Positions 43,311-52,561 of a stretch of 64,000 bases of DNA are shown here, one piece after another. Every line of letters begins with the position of its first letter. Positions within the stretch are counted from its first letter, which is position 1. The stretch covers positions 1-64,000 of the forward strand of contig CANOEC010000011.1 in assembly GCA_947564735.1 (NCBI GenBank), read 5' to 3'. This DNA comes from an uncultured Lachnospiraceae bacterium. Lineage in GTDB: Bacteria; Bacillota; Clostridia; Lachnospirales; Lachnospiraceae. The notes under the pieces are model-generated. The model did not search any database and had not been told where the DNA came from. It saw nothing but the letters and a program-made list of their open reading frames with translations. A program made the translations under genes and the position numbers.

Positions 43311-45758
43311 TTACCGATTTGCTTCCTCCCACATCTTATCCATTAAGTCATTGCGCCACAACAAAACTTCCTTCTTACACGCATCATAGTCAAACCGCCC
43401 CATCGACTCGGCGGCTGCCTGCATATGCGTCTCCCAGCTATCGGTAAAATCAAACTCGTTCAGCCGGGCAAGCACTTCTTCGGCGCAAATGGAATCATAC
43501 ATATTAACACTGTTAAACAACTGTCCCAGCAGTTCCAACAGCTCCTTATCCGTAAAGCTTCTTTTTTCCGGAGCTTCTTCTTCCTTTACGGTGCGGTAGG
43601 GCATAATAATATGATACAGCCCCCGATACATGGATAACAGCGCCGGTGTCCTTGCGATAATCGGTCCCCACTCTTTGTTTTTTCCATTTGCCTCCAAATC
43701 TTTCGCCAGTTCCGAAAGCTCCACTGCGCCGATGGACTTTGAAGTGCTCTTCAAAGAATGTACTTCTATCGTATAGGTATCTAAATCCCCGTCCTCAATC
43801 GCTTTTTCAATGATATCCGCCTTCTCCTCTATGGTATCCATATAGTCGGACAGAACTTCCCGGTACAAATCCGCATCCTCACCGGAATACTTCATTCCTA
43901 CAACCACATCGATGCCCTCCATCTGCCACAAGAGCGGATTTATCTTCGGGCTGGTTTTTGCTTCAGCTTCCTGTTCCTCCTTCAGCGCCATCTCTGCCGC
44001 ATCCTTGTTTGATATAATCTTACCCGCCGGCAGCCACTTGCGCAGCGTCCTGTCCATAATCCGCATCTCAATAGGTTTTGCCACGAAATCGTTCATGCCC
44101 GCCTCAAGAAACATTTCTTTCGCGCCCCGCACTGCATTCGCCGAAAGCGCTATAATCGGCATCTCACGGAATCTCTCCCCGTCCAGACCACGGATTATCT
44201 TCGCTGCTTCCACACCGTCCATCTGCGGCATCATATGATCCATAAAAACCAAATCATAGATGCGGTTTTGTATCAGCTCAATCGCCTGCATTCCACTGTC
44301 CGCCATCTCTATGCACATCTTATACGGGCGCAGAAGCCCTTCCGCCACTTTCAGATTAACCTTGTTGTCATCTACAAGCAGAATCCTTGCACTGGGAGCC
44401 GTGAACGTCGTCTGCCGCCCTTTCTGTTTGCGGTTCTCCCTGTCCGCCGCATGATCCTCCTGCTGAAATACCGGCTGTTGTACCATCTGCGGGTCCGTCT
44501 CAATACAAGGTCTGGAATCCATTACCGCCTGTCTGACTGTAAATGTAAACTCAGAACCTTTCCCGACTTCGCTTTTCGCCTGCAGCGAACCCTGCATCAG
44601 TTCAATCAACCGCTTGGAAATCGCCAGACCAAGTCCGCTTCCGCCCTTAGCACGGCTGCTGTTTGCGTCCGCCTGCTGGAACTTCGTAAACAAATCCTCT
44701 AGCTGCTGTTCTGACATTCCGATACCGGTATCTGTCACGCAGACCTTCAAATCAATCTTTTCACTCTCACCCTCCACCGGCAAAGCCTCCACGTTCATGC
44801 GAATCGTACCCTTCTCGGTATACTTGGCGGCGTTACTCAACAGATTTAAAATAATCTGCTTAATACGCACTCCATCCCCCCGCAAACACGCAGGAATAGC
44901 CGGATCCATATCCACCATCAATACCACCGGTTTGTCTCCAAGCATGACTTGAACCACGTTCACCGCATCGTGTATCAATGAGGTAATTTCATAGTCTTCT
45001 TCGGTAATTTCAAGGTTCCCGGAATCCATTTTGGTAATATCCAGAATATCATCAATGATGGACACCAAATCTTCCCCTGCCGCCCGGATGTTATACAGAT
45101 AATCTTTATCCTGCTCTTGAAGCATATCATTGCGGAGCGCAAGTTCTACCATTCCGGCAATTGCATTCATCGGTGTTCTGATTTCGTGGCTCATGTTCGC
45201 CAGAAAATCCGATTTTGCCTGTGCCGCCGCCTCCGCTTCATGCGCTTTCTGCTCCGCCAGTCTATGAATATTCTGCTGTCTCTTAATCAGCATAATCATC
45301 AGAAACTGCACCAGATACACACTGAAAATCCGGATTACAACGGCAATAGAGCTGTCCCGCGACAAGAAATTACGCCACTCTCCCTGCCATACCAGTTCAT
45401 ATAACATAAAAAAAGTGCAAAGCCCCAGCATTAAATAATTCGCTTTTAAAATATGATAAAAAGATATCAGACAGACCGCCGCACAAAATACAGTGAAAAG
45501 CTCCGTAAATTCTTGGAACATCACACCGTATGAAAAGATATTAACAAACGTCAGAATTGATACCGTATATGCCTGAATTTCTACACTGCCGCCATGCATT
45601 CCCAGTACAAAAAGACTGACCACAAAACTCAACCCCGGCACAAACAGCCACCTGACGTCCGTATCCAAGTAAACAATGATAGATGCAAAATATAACAAAT
45701 AGAAACAAAAAGCTCCAAATAAATATTTTGGAACCTTGTTATTTTCACTTCCCGACAT
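43311..45758 (-). CDS. Hybrid sensor histidine kinase with receiver and HPt domains
   Basis: This 815-residue protein has an N-terminal membrane domain of five to six helices (residues 1-165) and a short coiled coil. The HisKA domain ([20 protein letters not shown]) and HATPase ([34 protein letters not shown]) follow, then a receiver ([13 protein letters not shown], Asp in [13 protein letters not shown]). Last comes an HPt domain with the His in [14 protein letters not shown]. It has no periplasmic sensor loop, so it may sense the membrane. The start at 45758 has GAGGG upstream. The receiver gene before it lies 48 bases away, in the same unit. Confidence 0.94.
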   Translation of the reverse strand: MSGSENNKVPKYLFGAFCFYLLYFASIIVYLDTDVRWLFVPGLSFVVSLFVLGMHGGSVEIQAYTVSILTFVNIFSYGVMFQEFTELFTVFCAAVCLISFYHILKANYLMLGLCTFFMLYELVWQGEWRNFLSRDSSIAVVIRIFSVYLVQFLMIMLIKRQQNIHRLAEQKAHEAEAAAQAKSDFLANMSHEIRTPMNAIAGMVELALRNDMLQEQDKDYLYNIRAAGEDLVSIIDDILDITKMDSGNLEITEEDYEITSLIHDAVNVVQVMLGDKPVVLMVDMDPAIPACLRGDGVRIKQIILNLLSNAAKYTEKGTIRMNVEALPVEGESEKIDLKVCVTDTGIGMSEQQLEDLFTKFQQADANSSRAKGGSGLGLAISKRLIELMQGSLQAKSEVGKGSEFTFTVRQAVMDSRPCIETDPQMVQQPVFQQEDHAADRENRKQKGRQTTFTAPSARILLVDDNKVNLKVAEGLLRPYKMCIEMADSGMQAIELIQNRIYDLVFMDHMMPQMDGVEAAKIIRGLDGERFREMPIIALSANAVRGAKEMFLEAGMNDFVAKPIEMRIMDRTLRKWLPAGKIISNKDAAEMALKEEQEAEAKTSPKINPLLWQMEGIDVVVGMKYSGEDADLYREVLSDYMDTIEEKADIIEKAIEDGDLDTYTIEVHSLKSTSKSIGAVELSELAKDLEANGKNKEWGPIIARTPALLSMYRGLYHIIMPYRTVKEEEAPEKRSFTDKELLELLGQLFNSVNMYDSICAEEVLARLNEFDFTDSWETHMQAAAESMGRFDYDACKKEVLLWRNDLMDKMWEEANR

Positions 45759-45806
45759 ATAGCAATCCCTCAATCTACTTCTCCATGCAATTTTTCAACC
45801 TATCCC

Positions 45807-46220
45807 CTATTTGGAAAATGCTTCTCTCATCTTTGCGAGTAATGCATCCTTTGCTACAGGCTTAACGATATATCCCTCCGGTTTTAAGGAAAGACATTCC
45901 ATAACCGTAGTTTTATCAGTCTGTCCCGTGAGAAAGTAAACCGGAATATCTTTTGTTGCCTCTCTGCTTTTAATAATCTTAAGAACAGCTGCACCGTTAA
46001 ACATGGGCATCATATAATCCAAGAGAATCAAATCAGGCGTAAATTTCAACAGAAAATCCACCGCCACTTTGCCGGAATTAATGACTGTCACTTTATATTC
46101 ATCCTGTAAATAATAACGCAGCGTCTTTAACATGTTCAAATCATCATCTATAATCAGAATATGCTTCCTGTTCGCCGAATCTCCCGTCTGCTCTAATACA
46201 ACTTTTTGCTTCCCTTCCAT
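45807..46220 (-). CDS. Stand-alone receiver-domain response regulator
   Basis: The 137-residue protein has only a receiver domain: ILIIDDDLNMLKTL, the phospho-Asp in LILLDYMMPMFNG, FLTGQTDK and the Lys in YIVKPVAKD. There is no output domain, so it passes phosphate on or binds a partner, like CheY or Spo0F. The HPt domain of the hybrid kinase encoded 48 bases downstream is the obvious phosphate donor. Confidence 0.92.
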   Translation of the reverse strand: MEGKQKVVLEQTGDSANRKHILIIDDDLNMLKTLRYYLQDEYKVTVINSGKVAVDFLLKFTPDLILLDYMMPMFNGAAVLKIIKSREATKDIPVYFLTGQTDKTTVMECLSLKPEGYIVKPVAKDALLAKMREAFSK

Positions 46221-46341
46221 GCTACCACCGTCCTCTCATATTACGACCCATACTGTGTGTATGACTACTTATTATTTATTGTAGCATTAAACCGAAATTG
46301 TTTCCATGCCTTTTGTTATATTTCATTTTCTTTTATATATC

Positions 46342-46375
46342 AAAAAAAGGAAACCCGATTTTCTTCAGATTTCCT
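46342..46375 (-). terminator. Terminator after the amidase gene
   Basis: On the minus strand GGAAATC and GGTTTCC form a 7-pair stem (one G-U) followed by seven T, about 45 bases after the amidase stop. Confidence 0.6.
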
Positions 46376-46421
46376 TCCTCACAATCCTCTCAATTGCCCA
46401 GAACCGGAATCAAACCAGTGG

Positions 46422-47663
46422 CTATACTTCTCCCGATTCTTTGTAAACCGCCACATCCTGTAACAACTGCTGCCATGCGTCTTCATGCTCTACATAATAA
46501 ATCGGGCACATCTTGCCGCCACAGTCATAATGTCGCAAAATATCATCCGTTGACAAATCATATTTGTCAAGCAGCCATGCCAGTGTATGCACGAGCGTAT
46601 CATAAGTTTCCGGCGTAAAAGAACCATCCTCCGCCGTATAGCAGCACTCGATTGATATGGAATCCTCGTTTCTTGTCATCACCGCATACGCCTGCTCGTC
46701 AAGCGGAATGCACTGCACAATTTCCCCTTCATAACCAATGATAAGATGCGCGCTTGCCGACCGTTCCTGCGTGATCGCCAGATTTGCAAAATAGCTCCGA
46801 TTCTGCGCTGCAGATGTGCCGGGATTCGCCGTGTAATGAACGAAAATATTGTTTACCCTGTTTAGCTGCGTACCCGGACGGGAATAGTCGTTCACTTCTA
46901 AATAATCTTCTATAATTGCCGGCGGCGCAATTCCCGTCGTCTCCACTTTTTCCGCAATGGTCTGGGCAGCTTCCGGCTCCGTTTCAGGATATGTCTGTCT
47001 GCTATGTACAAACCGATAAATCTCTCCCGTTAAAATATAAATTAGGGCAAGGCACAACACCACAAACACTGCCGCCGTCATTCTGGCAAAAAATATTTTT
47101 CTCTTCCTTGCCTTACGCCTTTTAATGGACTGTACGGGTCGGGCACTTCCTTCGTAGGCATAACCTGCCGCCGCAACCGCGTATCCCCGCGACCGTACAT
47201 TCTGATACCTTCTGATATCCTGCACCTGCAGCTCACAAACAACGCCCTGCCCATTCGTCCGATTCCTGTTCCGGCTCTCCGAACGGTTCCGCCCCGTACT
47301 TCCCTGTCTCTGCTCGTACGCACGGATATTCCGGGCACTTCTATTTCCCTGCCTGCTTTCATTCACCGACCTGCCTCTGCTGTCAGCGCCCGCAGGATTT
47401 CTGTCTCTGCTGCGACTCCTGTCACTTACCTGTCTGTTGACAGCATCCGCACGGTTTCTGTCTCCGCTGCGGCTCCTGCCACTTACCTGTCTGTTGACGA
47501 CGCTCCTGCTGCCTGTCTGTCTGCTTCCATTACGGTTTCCCGTCTGTCTGCGGCTGCCGCCTCTTCCGCTCCGCTCGTCTTCGTCGCCGTCTAATTCCCA
47601 CAAGTCCAATTCCACTTCTCTGTACGGAACACTCCGCTGTCTGCTGCTCTGTGCCTGTCCCAC
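46422..47663 (-). CDS. Membrane-anchored N-acetylmuramoyl-L-alanine amidase with Arg/Ser-rich cytoplasmic tail
   Basis: The 413-residue protein has a long Arg/Ser/Asn-rich N-terminus (residues 1-180), one membrane helix (TAAVFVVLCLALIYILTGEI) near 200-220, and an extracellular amidase_2/PGRP domain. Zinc ligands are visible: His in IFVHYTANPGT, and His and Cys in RHYDCGGKMCPIYY. SASAHLIIGYEGEIVQCIP is the usual middle motif. The N-terminus contains two copies of VNRQVS(G/D)RSRS(G/R)DRN. The start is taken as GTG at 47663 with GAGGGG 8 bases upstream, not the TTG eight codons earlier. It probably trims peptidoglycan at the membrane face. Confidence 0.87.
   Translation of the reverse strand: MGQAQSSRQRSVPYREVELDLWELDGDEDERSGRGGSRRQTGNRNGSRQTGSRSVVNRQVSGRSRSGDRNRADAVNRQVSDRSRSRDRNPAGADSRGRSVNESRQGNRSARNIRAYEQRQGSTGRNRSESRNRNRTNGQGVVCELQVQDIRRYQNVRSRGYAVAAAGYAYEGSARPVQSIKRRKARKRKIFFARMTAAVFVVLCLALIYILTGEIYRFVHSRQTYPETEPEAAQTIAEKVETTGIAPPAIIEDYLEVNDYSRPGTQLNRVNNIFVHYTANPGTSAAQNRSYFANLAITQERSASAHLIIGYEGEIVQCIPLDEQAYAVMTRNEDSISIECCYTAEDGSFTPETYDTLVHTLAWLLDKYDLSTDDILRHYDCGGKMCPIYYVEHEDAWQQLLQDVAVYKESGEV
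47465..47530 (-). repeat. Tandem repeat inside the amidase N-terminus
   Basis: Two near-identical units of about 57 bases (centred about 47430 and 47487) encode VNRQVSGRSRSGDRN and VNRQVSDRSRSRDRN. The flanking sequence is also CTG/TCT-rich and repetitive. Boundaries are approximate. Confidence 0.55.
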
Positions 47664-47821
47664 TTGTCTTCCCCTCTTTTGTTTCAATATTGTGTACTAA
47701 TACAGCTAGTACACCTCTTTATATATTAGAGTCGCCAAGTTAAGAAAAAGTTTCATTATTTCTTAAAATTTTTTTAATTTTCACTAAATGAATCTCTAAT
47801 TCGCGGATTTCCATCCAAATA

Positions 47822-50179
47822 CTACAGCAAATACTCCATAATCCTCACATATAAGTCCTCCAGCCACAAAATATAACTTTCGTCGCTCTGATGCGCCTCC
47901 TCTGACCACGTCTCCCCGACTGCTTCCTCCAAGTCTGCTCTATGAAACGTATACGTCAGCGCGTCATATTCTCTTTCCTCAAGCTTTGGCGCTTCCGGTT
48001 CCATACCGCCTTCAAGATACTCCGCTCTATAATCCGCTTCCGTCCCACCTCTGACGATGACAAAACTGCACTCGTCCAGATTCTTTATAGTGGCAAACAG
48101 CATCCCCGCATTGAAGAACAGAATATCGCTGGTTTCCTCCGACAGCTCCGCTTCTGTCATCCCATACGAAATCTCTAACGATAGAGCAGTCTCCGGCTCC
48201 GTTTCCAGTGTATGCAGTGTTATCCCTGTATAAGTAAGCCCTTCCGCCTGCGGCAGTGCATTCACAAGCGCGCCCGTCTTTGACGCATCTCCCAGATATT
48301 CGGTTCTGTTTTTTGTCAATATATCAAACATCTCATCGCGAATCGCCCGGTTGATGCTTACCACCACAACGCGGTTCGCCACACCCTCTAGTTCCCTGTT
48401 GATATACTCCATCTCCTCAAGATACTTCTCCTTGACATCGGAATAATCCGCCTTCACATAGACATAACATTTGTCCGAAACCGCTTCTGCCGATGTATCA
48501 TGATGCTGCGTTGCATTTTCGGATTCTGACGGAATGTATGTTGCCGTAATTTCCTCTGCAGGAAGATAATCTACCGATTCCTCCACCTCATTTGACGCAC
48601 TGCCGCTATCCTCTATCAGATAGGTAGTATCGTCATTCACATCTGTACCCGGTACACCGATGGCACTGTCTATCTCCTCCGAATGATAAATATCCTCATG
48701 TGCAATGACACCTTCTTCCTGTTCCTCCGCCTCCTCCAACGGCAACACTTCCCATTCCTTACTAAGCATCGGATTCTCACCGTCTGAATCTATTGCTTCT
48801 GCCCCCTCCACTTCCGGTCTATAAATATGTGTGGTGGTCTCTGTAGGTGTATATGTGCCCGATGAATGGATATATCCTTTAAGATTGGGATTCATCCCAT
48901 AGTTTCCCACCGGAACCACTTCTCTGCCCTCATCAACAAGCATCACTGCCTCTTCATAAGCCAGCACCCGGAATCTGCCCGCCTCCCTGCCGGAAGCAGT
49001 CTGATAAATGATAATGTCATTTTCATCCTCTGTCACATCATAACTGCTGATTCCTGCAATGGTTTCCGGCAGCGTAATACGCATATCCCCCGCGGTAAAT
49101 GTAATCTCGCCCGCCCAAGTGCTTCCGCCGGACAAAGGGCTTTTCGTAAACACCAACACAGATACGAGCAAAGCAAGAATCAGCGCTGTCACAACCGCCG
49201 CGCCCAGAACCTTCGGCTTGTTGGCGATAAACTTAATCCGCTCCTTTACACTTTTGCCGCTCCCGTTCATCGTCGTCGCCGTACACGCAATATCCGACAG
49301 TCTGCGTTTGCCTGTAAGGATAGAGAGCAGCGTCTCCCCGTAAGGAATCCTCTCCTCTTCTCCCAGTATCAAAAGCGCCGCCTCGTCACAGGCAAGCTCG
49401 CAGTCCCGCTTGGATAACACTACCGCCGCCCACACAAGCGGGTTCATCCAGTAGACACAGAGAAGAATACTGCGAAGAACCGCCCAGAAACTGTCTCCGT
49501 GTTTTCTGTGGCATAACTCATGTGTCACCACATGCCGCAGTTTCTTTGCATCTTCCGTAATGTCCGTGGTCAAATAGATTGCCTCCCGCCCCGGAATACC
49601 ATACAGACAGGAAGACGTCAGACAATCTGTCGTATAGCATCTGATTCTGCTTTCCTCCCCCGGAAGTACAAATTCTTTACGGCTCTTTCGCAGCTTACGC
49701 ATAAATACAATGTTCACCGCCACCATCCAGACAGCAATTACCACCATTCCACCTATCCATATCAAACGGAATACATCCAGCCAGAGGAGTCCAATCCGAC
49801 CTGCCAAAAAAACGCTCGTCGGACCGTCCTGCGATTCCGGTATATCCAAGTCCTCTCCCAGTATCCATTCCGCCGCCTGTTCGCCGAGTGGCGAAGAAAG
49901 CGACATGGTAAACTGCACCGGCTTGTTAAGCTGCTCCGTCACATCACCAAATCTTTCTTCCAGCGCTTCCACAATATCCATAATACGAAAGTCCTCTAGG
50001 GAACCGATTGCCATATGGAGCTGCGCCGCAGATGGAATCATCAGACGAAGCGCCACCAGAAGCCACAGTGCATATTGCAGTCTGCCGCTGATTTTCCCTC
50101 TAAAAACAATCCGAATAAACATGATACAAAGTATCAAGACCGAAGATGTAATCACAATCTCTTTCATTCTAATATCCAT
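47822..50179 (-). CDS. BlaR1/MecR1-type M56 membrane metalloprotease sensor
   Basis: The 785-residue protein has four membrane helices in the first 350 residues and an M56 zinc protease motif HELCHRKHGD near residue 220 between helices. FGIPGREAIYL-like and CELACDEAALLIL motifs are typical of the family. The outer part (350-785) is acidic and unlike the penicillin-binding domain of BlaR1; it has DUF4367-like stretches (VVPVGNYGMNPNLKGYIHSS), so it senses some other signal. BlaI is encoded 9 bases upstream, as in bla/mec systems: the protease should inactivate it on signal. Confidence 0.9.
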   Translation of the reverse strand: MDIRMKEIVITSSVLILCIMFIRIVFRGKISGRLQYALWLLVALRLMIPSAAQLHMAIGSLEDFRIMDIVEALEERFGDVTEQLNKPVQFTMSLSSPLGEQAAEWILGEDLDIPESQDGPTSVFLAGRIGLLWLDVFRLIWIGGMVVIAVWMVAVNIVFMRKLRKSRKEFVLPGEESRIRCYTTDCLTSSCLYGIPGREAIYLTTDITEDAKKLRHVVTHELCHRKHGDSFWAVLRSILLCVYWMNPLVWAAVVLSKRDCELACDEAALLILGEEERIPYGETLLSILTGKRRLSDIACTATTMNGSGKSVKERIKFIANKPKVLGAAVVTALILALLVSVLVFTKSPLSGGSTWAGEITFTAGDMRITLPETIAGISSYDVTEDENDIIIYQTASGREAGRFRVLAYEEAVMLVDEGREVVPVGNYGMNPNLKGYIHSSGTYTPTETTTHIYRPEVEGAEAIDSDGENPMLSKEWEVLPLEEAEEQEEGVIAHEDIYHSEEIDSAIGVPGTDVNDDTTYLIEDSGSASNEVEESVDYLPAEEITATYIPSESENATQHHDTSAEAVSDKCYVYVKADYSDVKEKYLEEMEYINRELEGVANRVVVVSINRAIRDEMFDILTKNRTEYLGDASKTGALVNALPQAEGLTYTGITLHTLETEPETALSLEISYGMTEAELSEETSDILFFNAGMLFATIKNLDECSFVIVRGGTEADYRAEYLEGGMEPEAPKLEEREYDALTYTFHRADLEEAVGETWSEEAHQSDESYILWLEDLYVRIMEYLL

Positions 50180-50188
50180 GCCTTTCTC

Positions 50189-50566
50189 TCAGTTTGTCTC
50201 TCTGCGCTTCGCCTGCTCCAAAATATCATACAGCTCCTGTATCTCTTCTCCCGACAACGCCTGATCCTCCACCATGGCGTTGACCATCATGCCGATACTT
50301 CCCCGATATACTTTCTGCAAAAATCCGCGCGTCTCCTGCATGGATACTTCTGCGCGCGGCACAATCGGATAAAATACTTTCGCCCGTCCGTCTTTCTTAT
50401 GGGCAACAGCTTCTTTCTTTTCCATACGATTCAGCATTGTGATAATAATATGTTTGTCCCAGCCTGTCTCCTCTACAAGTGTCGTCGTGAGTTCCGTAAT
50501 CGTGCTCCCCCCGCTCTCCCAGAGGCGGTTCATAATTTTCCACTCACCGTCCGATAAATTGACCAT
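50189..50566 (-). CDS. BlaI/MecI-family repressor
   Basis: The 125-residue winged-helix repressor has LSDGEWKIMNRLWESGG, then ITELTTTLVEETGWDKHIII and the wing GRAKVFYPIV. The C-terminal dimer helices hold the region usually cleaved by the M56 partner. The start at 50566 is chosen because AAAGG lies about 12 bases upstream and the protein then begins at the conserved MVNLSDGEW. It likely represses its own operon through the GGTATA repeats upstream. Confidence 0.92.
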   Translation of the reverse strand: MVNLSDGEWKIMNRLWESGGSTITELTTTLVEETGWDKHIIITMLNRMEKKEAVAHKKDGRAKVFYPIVPRAEVSMQETRGFLQKVYRGSIGMMVNAMVEDQALSGEEIQELYDILEQAKRRETN

Positions 50567-50600
50567 ATGTATTGTCCGTCCTTTCCCGCTATTGCAATAT

Positions 50601-50670
50601 ATGTATTGGTATATTTTGGTATACATCCGTTTACCTTTATGTGCTTATGATATACCACAGGTATACAATT
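50601..50670 (-). promoter_or_regulatory. Likely BlaI operator and promoter region
   Basis: TTGGTATA occurs twice 11 bases apart (about 50606 and 50617), inside ATGTAT...ATACAT. A palindrome TATACC-ACA-GGTATA lies at 50651-50665. Repeated GGTATA half-sites about one helical turn apart upstream of blaI fit a self-regulated operator. Confidence 0.55.
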
Positions 50671-50963
50671 GTCAACCTTAAATGAAGTATGTGAAGAAGA
50701 TGTGATTATATCAAAAAGTTTATATGAAAAAATTAATGCAATACAGAGATGAAAATGAGGATGAAAATGCAAGAAGAATATATATTGGAGAGTTAGATGG
50801 GGATTCACTGGTTCTCTATAGTATTCTATCTAGTTTGAAATGATGTAATTTATTCTGCGTCGGGGCTTAACTAAGTCACATTGACTATATAAGCGTTTTT
50901 ACAATAATGAACAACGCCGCTCAAACTTTCTCTTCGCATTGCTACTTTGTCCGAACCAGCAAT
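50671..50963. other. Intergenic region with a possible small ORF
   Basis: A plus-strand frame at 50724-50843 encodes 39 residues (MKKLMQYRDENEDENARRIY…), acidic and without a ribosome binding site. A second frame just upstream (EDVIISKSLYEKINAIQ) also looks protein-like, so this may be the remains of a broken gene. Nothing else is seen. Confidence 0.35.
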
Positions 50964-52292
50964 TTACTTATTTAGGCGGTACCTTAAATATTTACCGCCA
51001 CCTTCTTTTACAAGAATGCCTTTTTTTACCATTTCACGAAGAACCAGCACCGCGGTAGCCTGTGACATTCCCAAAGCTGCTTCTGCATCTTTACGACCAA
51101 TGGTATCCATTTCCTCAAACAATTCAATCACGACATTTTCACGGGCATCTACGGTCGCTGCAACCGCAGGCTTATTCATTAATATTTCCTGTTTGTTGTG
51201 GACAGCCTTTCCGTAATTAATATTTGGCAACGTGACTTTAAACGCATTATCCGTTACTTGAATTTTAGGCTTTACAATAAAATCTGCATAGCTTTCGCTA
51301 ATTTTCAACATCCCTGTCCCATATGCTTCAATAAGCTTCAAACGGTAAAATACATTGGCAAGATGCTGATTGCGCAGCACCGAAACACCCAGCATAATAT
51401 CCTCAAAAGAAACACCCCGCACCAGACCGCCAATCGTGACAATTTCAATTCTGTCATCAAAAATGCTGATCAGCGTAGGACTACTGATAGAATAATCCCT
51501 GTGTACAACCGCATTCAACAGGGCTTCCCTAAGCGCTTCCACAGGATAATCCCTTGTATCAATCCTTTCCAAACCCTCAAATTCCGCACGGGTTCTGTTA
51601 TAAGAATCAATATATGCATATGCATCCTCTAATTGCTGTAATAAGGAGCCGTCCAATTCCTTGCGGTCGCGAAATACACTTTTCTGACTGCCTTCAAATA
51701 CCGCCATTTTAATGGTATGAACGCATTGATCCGAAAGCAGCATCGCTAAGTTAGAATAAGTTCCGTCCTGACTAATAATATTCATCGTGCGCTTCTGTGC
51801 ATCACCAAATTCTATCTGCCTCCTTTGAAAATACGCAGAAGTCTTTTCAAAAGTCAGCTTCTGGTTAATAGAACGGGCATCCTCATAACTGTCACCACTA
51901 GTTTCTTTTATCATGTTCAGGATTGCTGTCTGCGATGCGGGGACGGAAGATGCACCTTGACGAACATAAACACCTTCCGGACGGACACCCTTTCCATTCA
52001 GATAATAAGGCCGGAAAGTACCTCTTTGAACGGTCACAACAATAAGCTGCTTATTGCCAACATTTTCCACGCTGCAATCCATAAACATCGTTACATCCGG
52101 AGAAATCACGTCACGAACCATATTTGTTACACGCAGCATCGTATCATCTATATCCGTGATACCTGCTGCTGTTCCATCATCATTCATTCCAATATAAATT
52201 TTGCCGCCATCCGTGTTAGCAAAAGCAATAACAGCATATTTGATATCATCCGTATATTCTCTCTTAAATTCGGTCGTTTTATTTTCAATCAT
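50964..52292 (-). CDS. AlbA_2/Schlafen-type ATP-binding transcriptional regulator
   Basis: The 442-residue protein begins with an AlbA_2 DNA-binding domain (TTEFKREYTDDIKYAVIAFA, then NTDGGKIYIGMNDDG, residues 5-125). A GHKL-like ATPase fragment follows (EALREALLNAVVHRDY near residue 265; GLVRGVSFED), and then a C-terminal winged helix (ALGMSQATAVLVLREMVKKG). This is the full-length form of the family seen as a fragment at 9911. The start at 52292 has GGGAG 7 bases upstream. Nested inverted repeats directly upstream suggest self-regulation. Confidence 0.88.
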   Translation of the reverse strand: MIENKTTEFKREYTDDIKYAVIAFANTDGGKIYIGMNDDGTAAGITDIDDTMLRVTNMVRDVISPDVTMFMDCSVENVGNKQLIVVTVQRGTFRPYYLNGKGVRPEGVYVRQGASSVPASQTAILNMIKETSGDSYEDARSINQKLTFEKTSAYFQRRQIEFGDAQKRTMNIISQDGTYSNLAMLLSDQCVHTIKMAVFEGSQKSVFRDRKELDGSLLQQLEDAYAYIDSYNRTRAEFEGLERIDTRDYPVEALREALLNAVVHRDYSISSPTLISIFDDRIEIVTIGGLVRGVSFEDIMLGVSVLRNQHLANVFYRLKLIEAYGTGMLKISESYADFIVKPKIQVTDNAFKVTLPNINYGKAVHNKQEILMNKPAVAATVDARENVVIELFEEMDTIGRKDAEAALGMSQATAVLVLREMVKKGILVKEGGGKYLRYRLNK

Positions 52293-52295
52293 CAT

Positions 52296-52561
52296 GTATC
52301 TCCCTGCTTATAATCTTGCTGATAATAATTATAAGCAGTAATCAGCAAGAAATCAACAGGAACCTTTGTCGCACCACGGAAATCAATTTTTAAGAATATC
52401 GGAAAGCATCCAGCAGTGAAGAAATTTCATCTTTCAAAAGCCTGCTGATATCATCAATAAGCAATTCCTAACTGACATTGATTCAGCCTTTCATGTCAGA
52501 CGCGTCCGAATAGATAAACCGACATGAAATGCCAAACTGCTACCAATTTTCCTTTCTTCAA
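52296..52561. other. Intergenic region with regulator operator
   Basis: This 266-base gap contains the nested inverted repeats at 52304-52349. The right part shows no gene or clear terminator. Confidence 0.5.
52304..52349. promoter_or_regulatory. Interleaved inverted repeats, likely operator of the AlbA_2 gene
   Basis: CTGCTTATAA (52304-52313) is repeated inverted as TTATAAGCAG (52329-52338). CTTGCTGAT (52315-52323) is repeated inverted as ATCAGCAAG (52341-52349). Both pairs are exact and interleaved, with half-sites starting 25 and 26 bases apart. They end about 12 bases before the start codon. Confidence 0.65.

Noticed and set aside
50724-50843. 39-codon acidic plus-strand ORF
   Set aside because: No ribosome binding site, and a second broken frame overlaps it; it is mentioned as intergenic content only.
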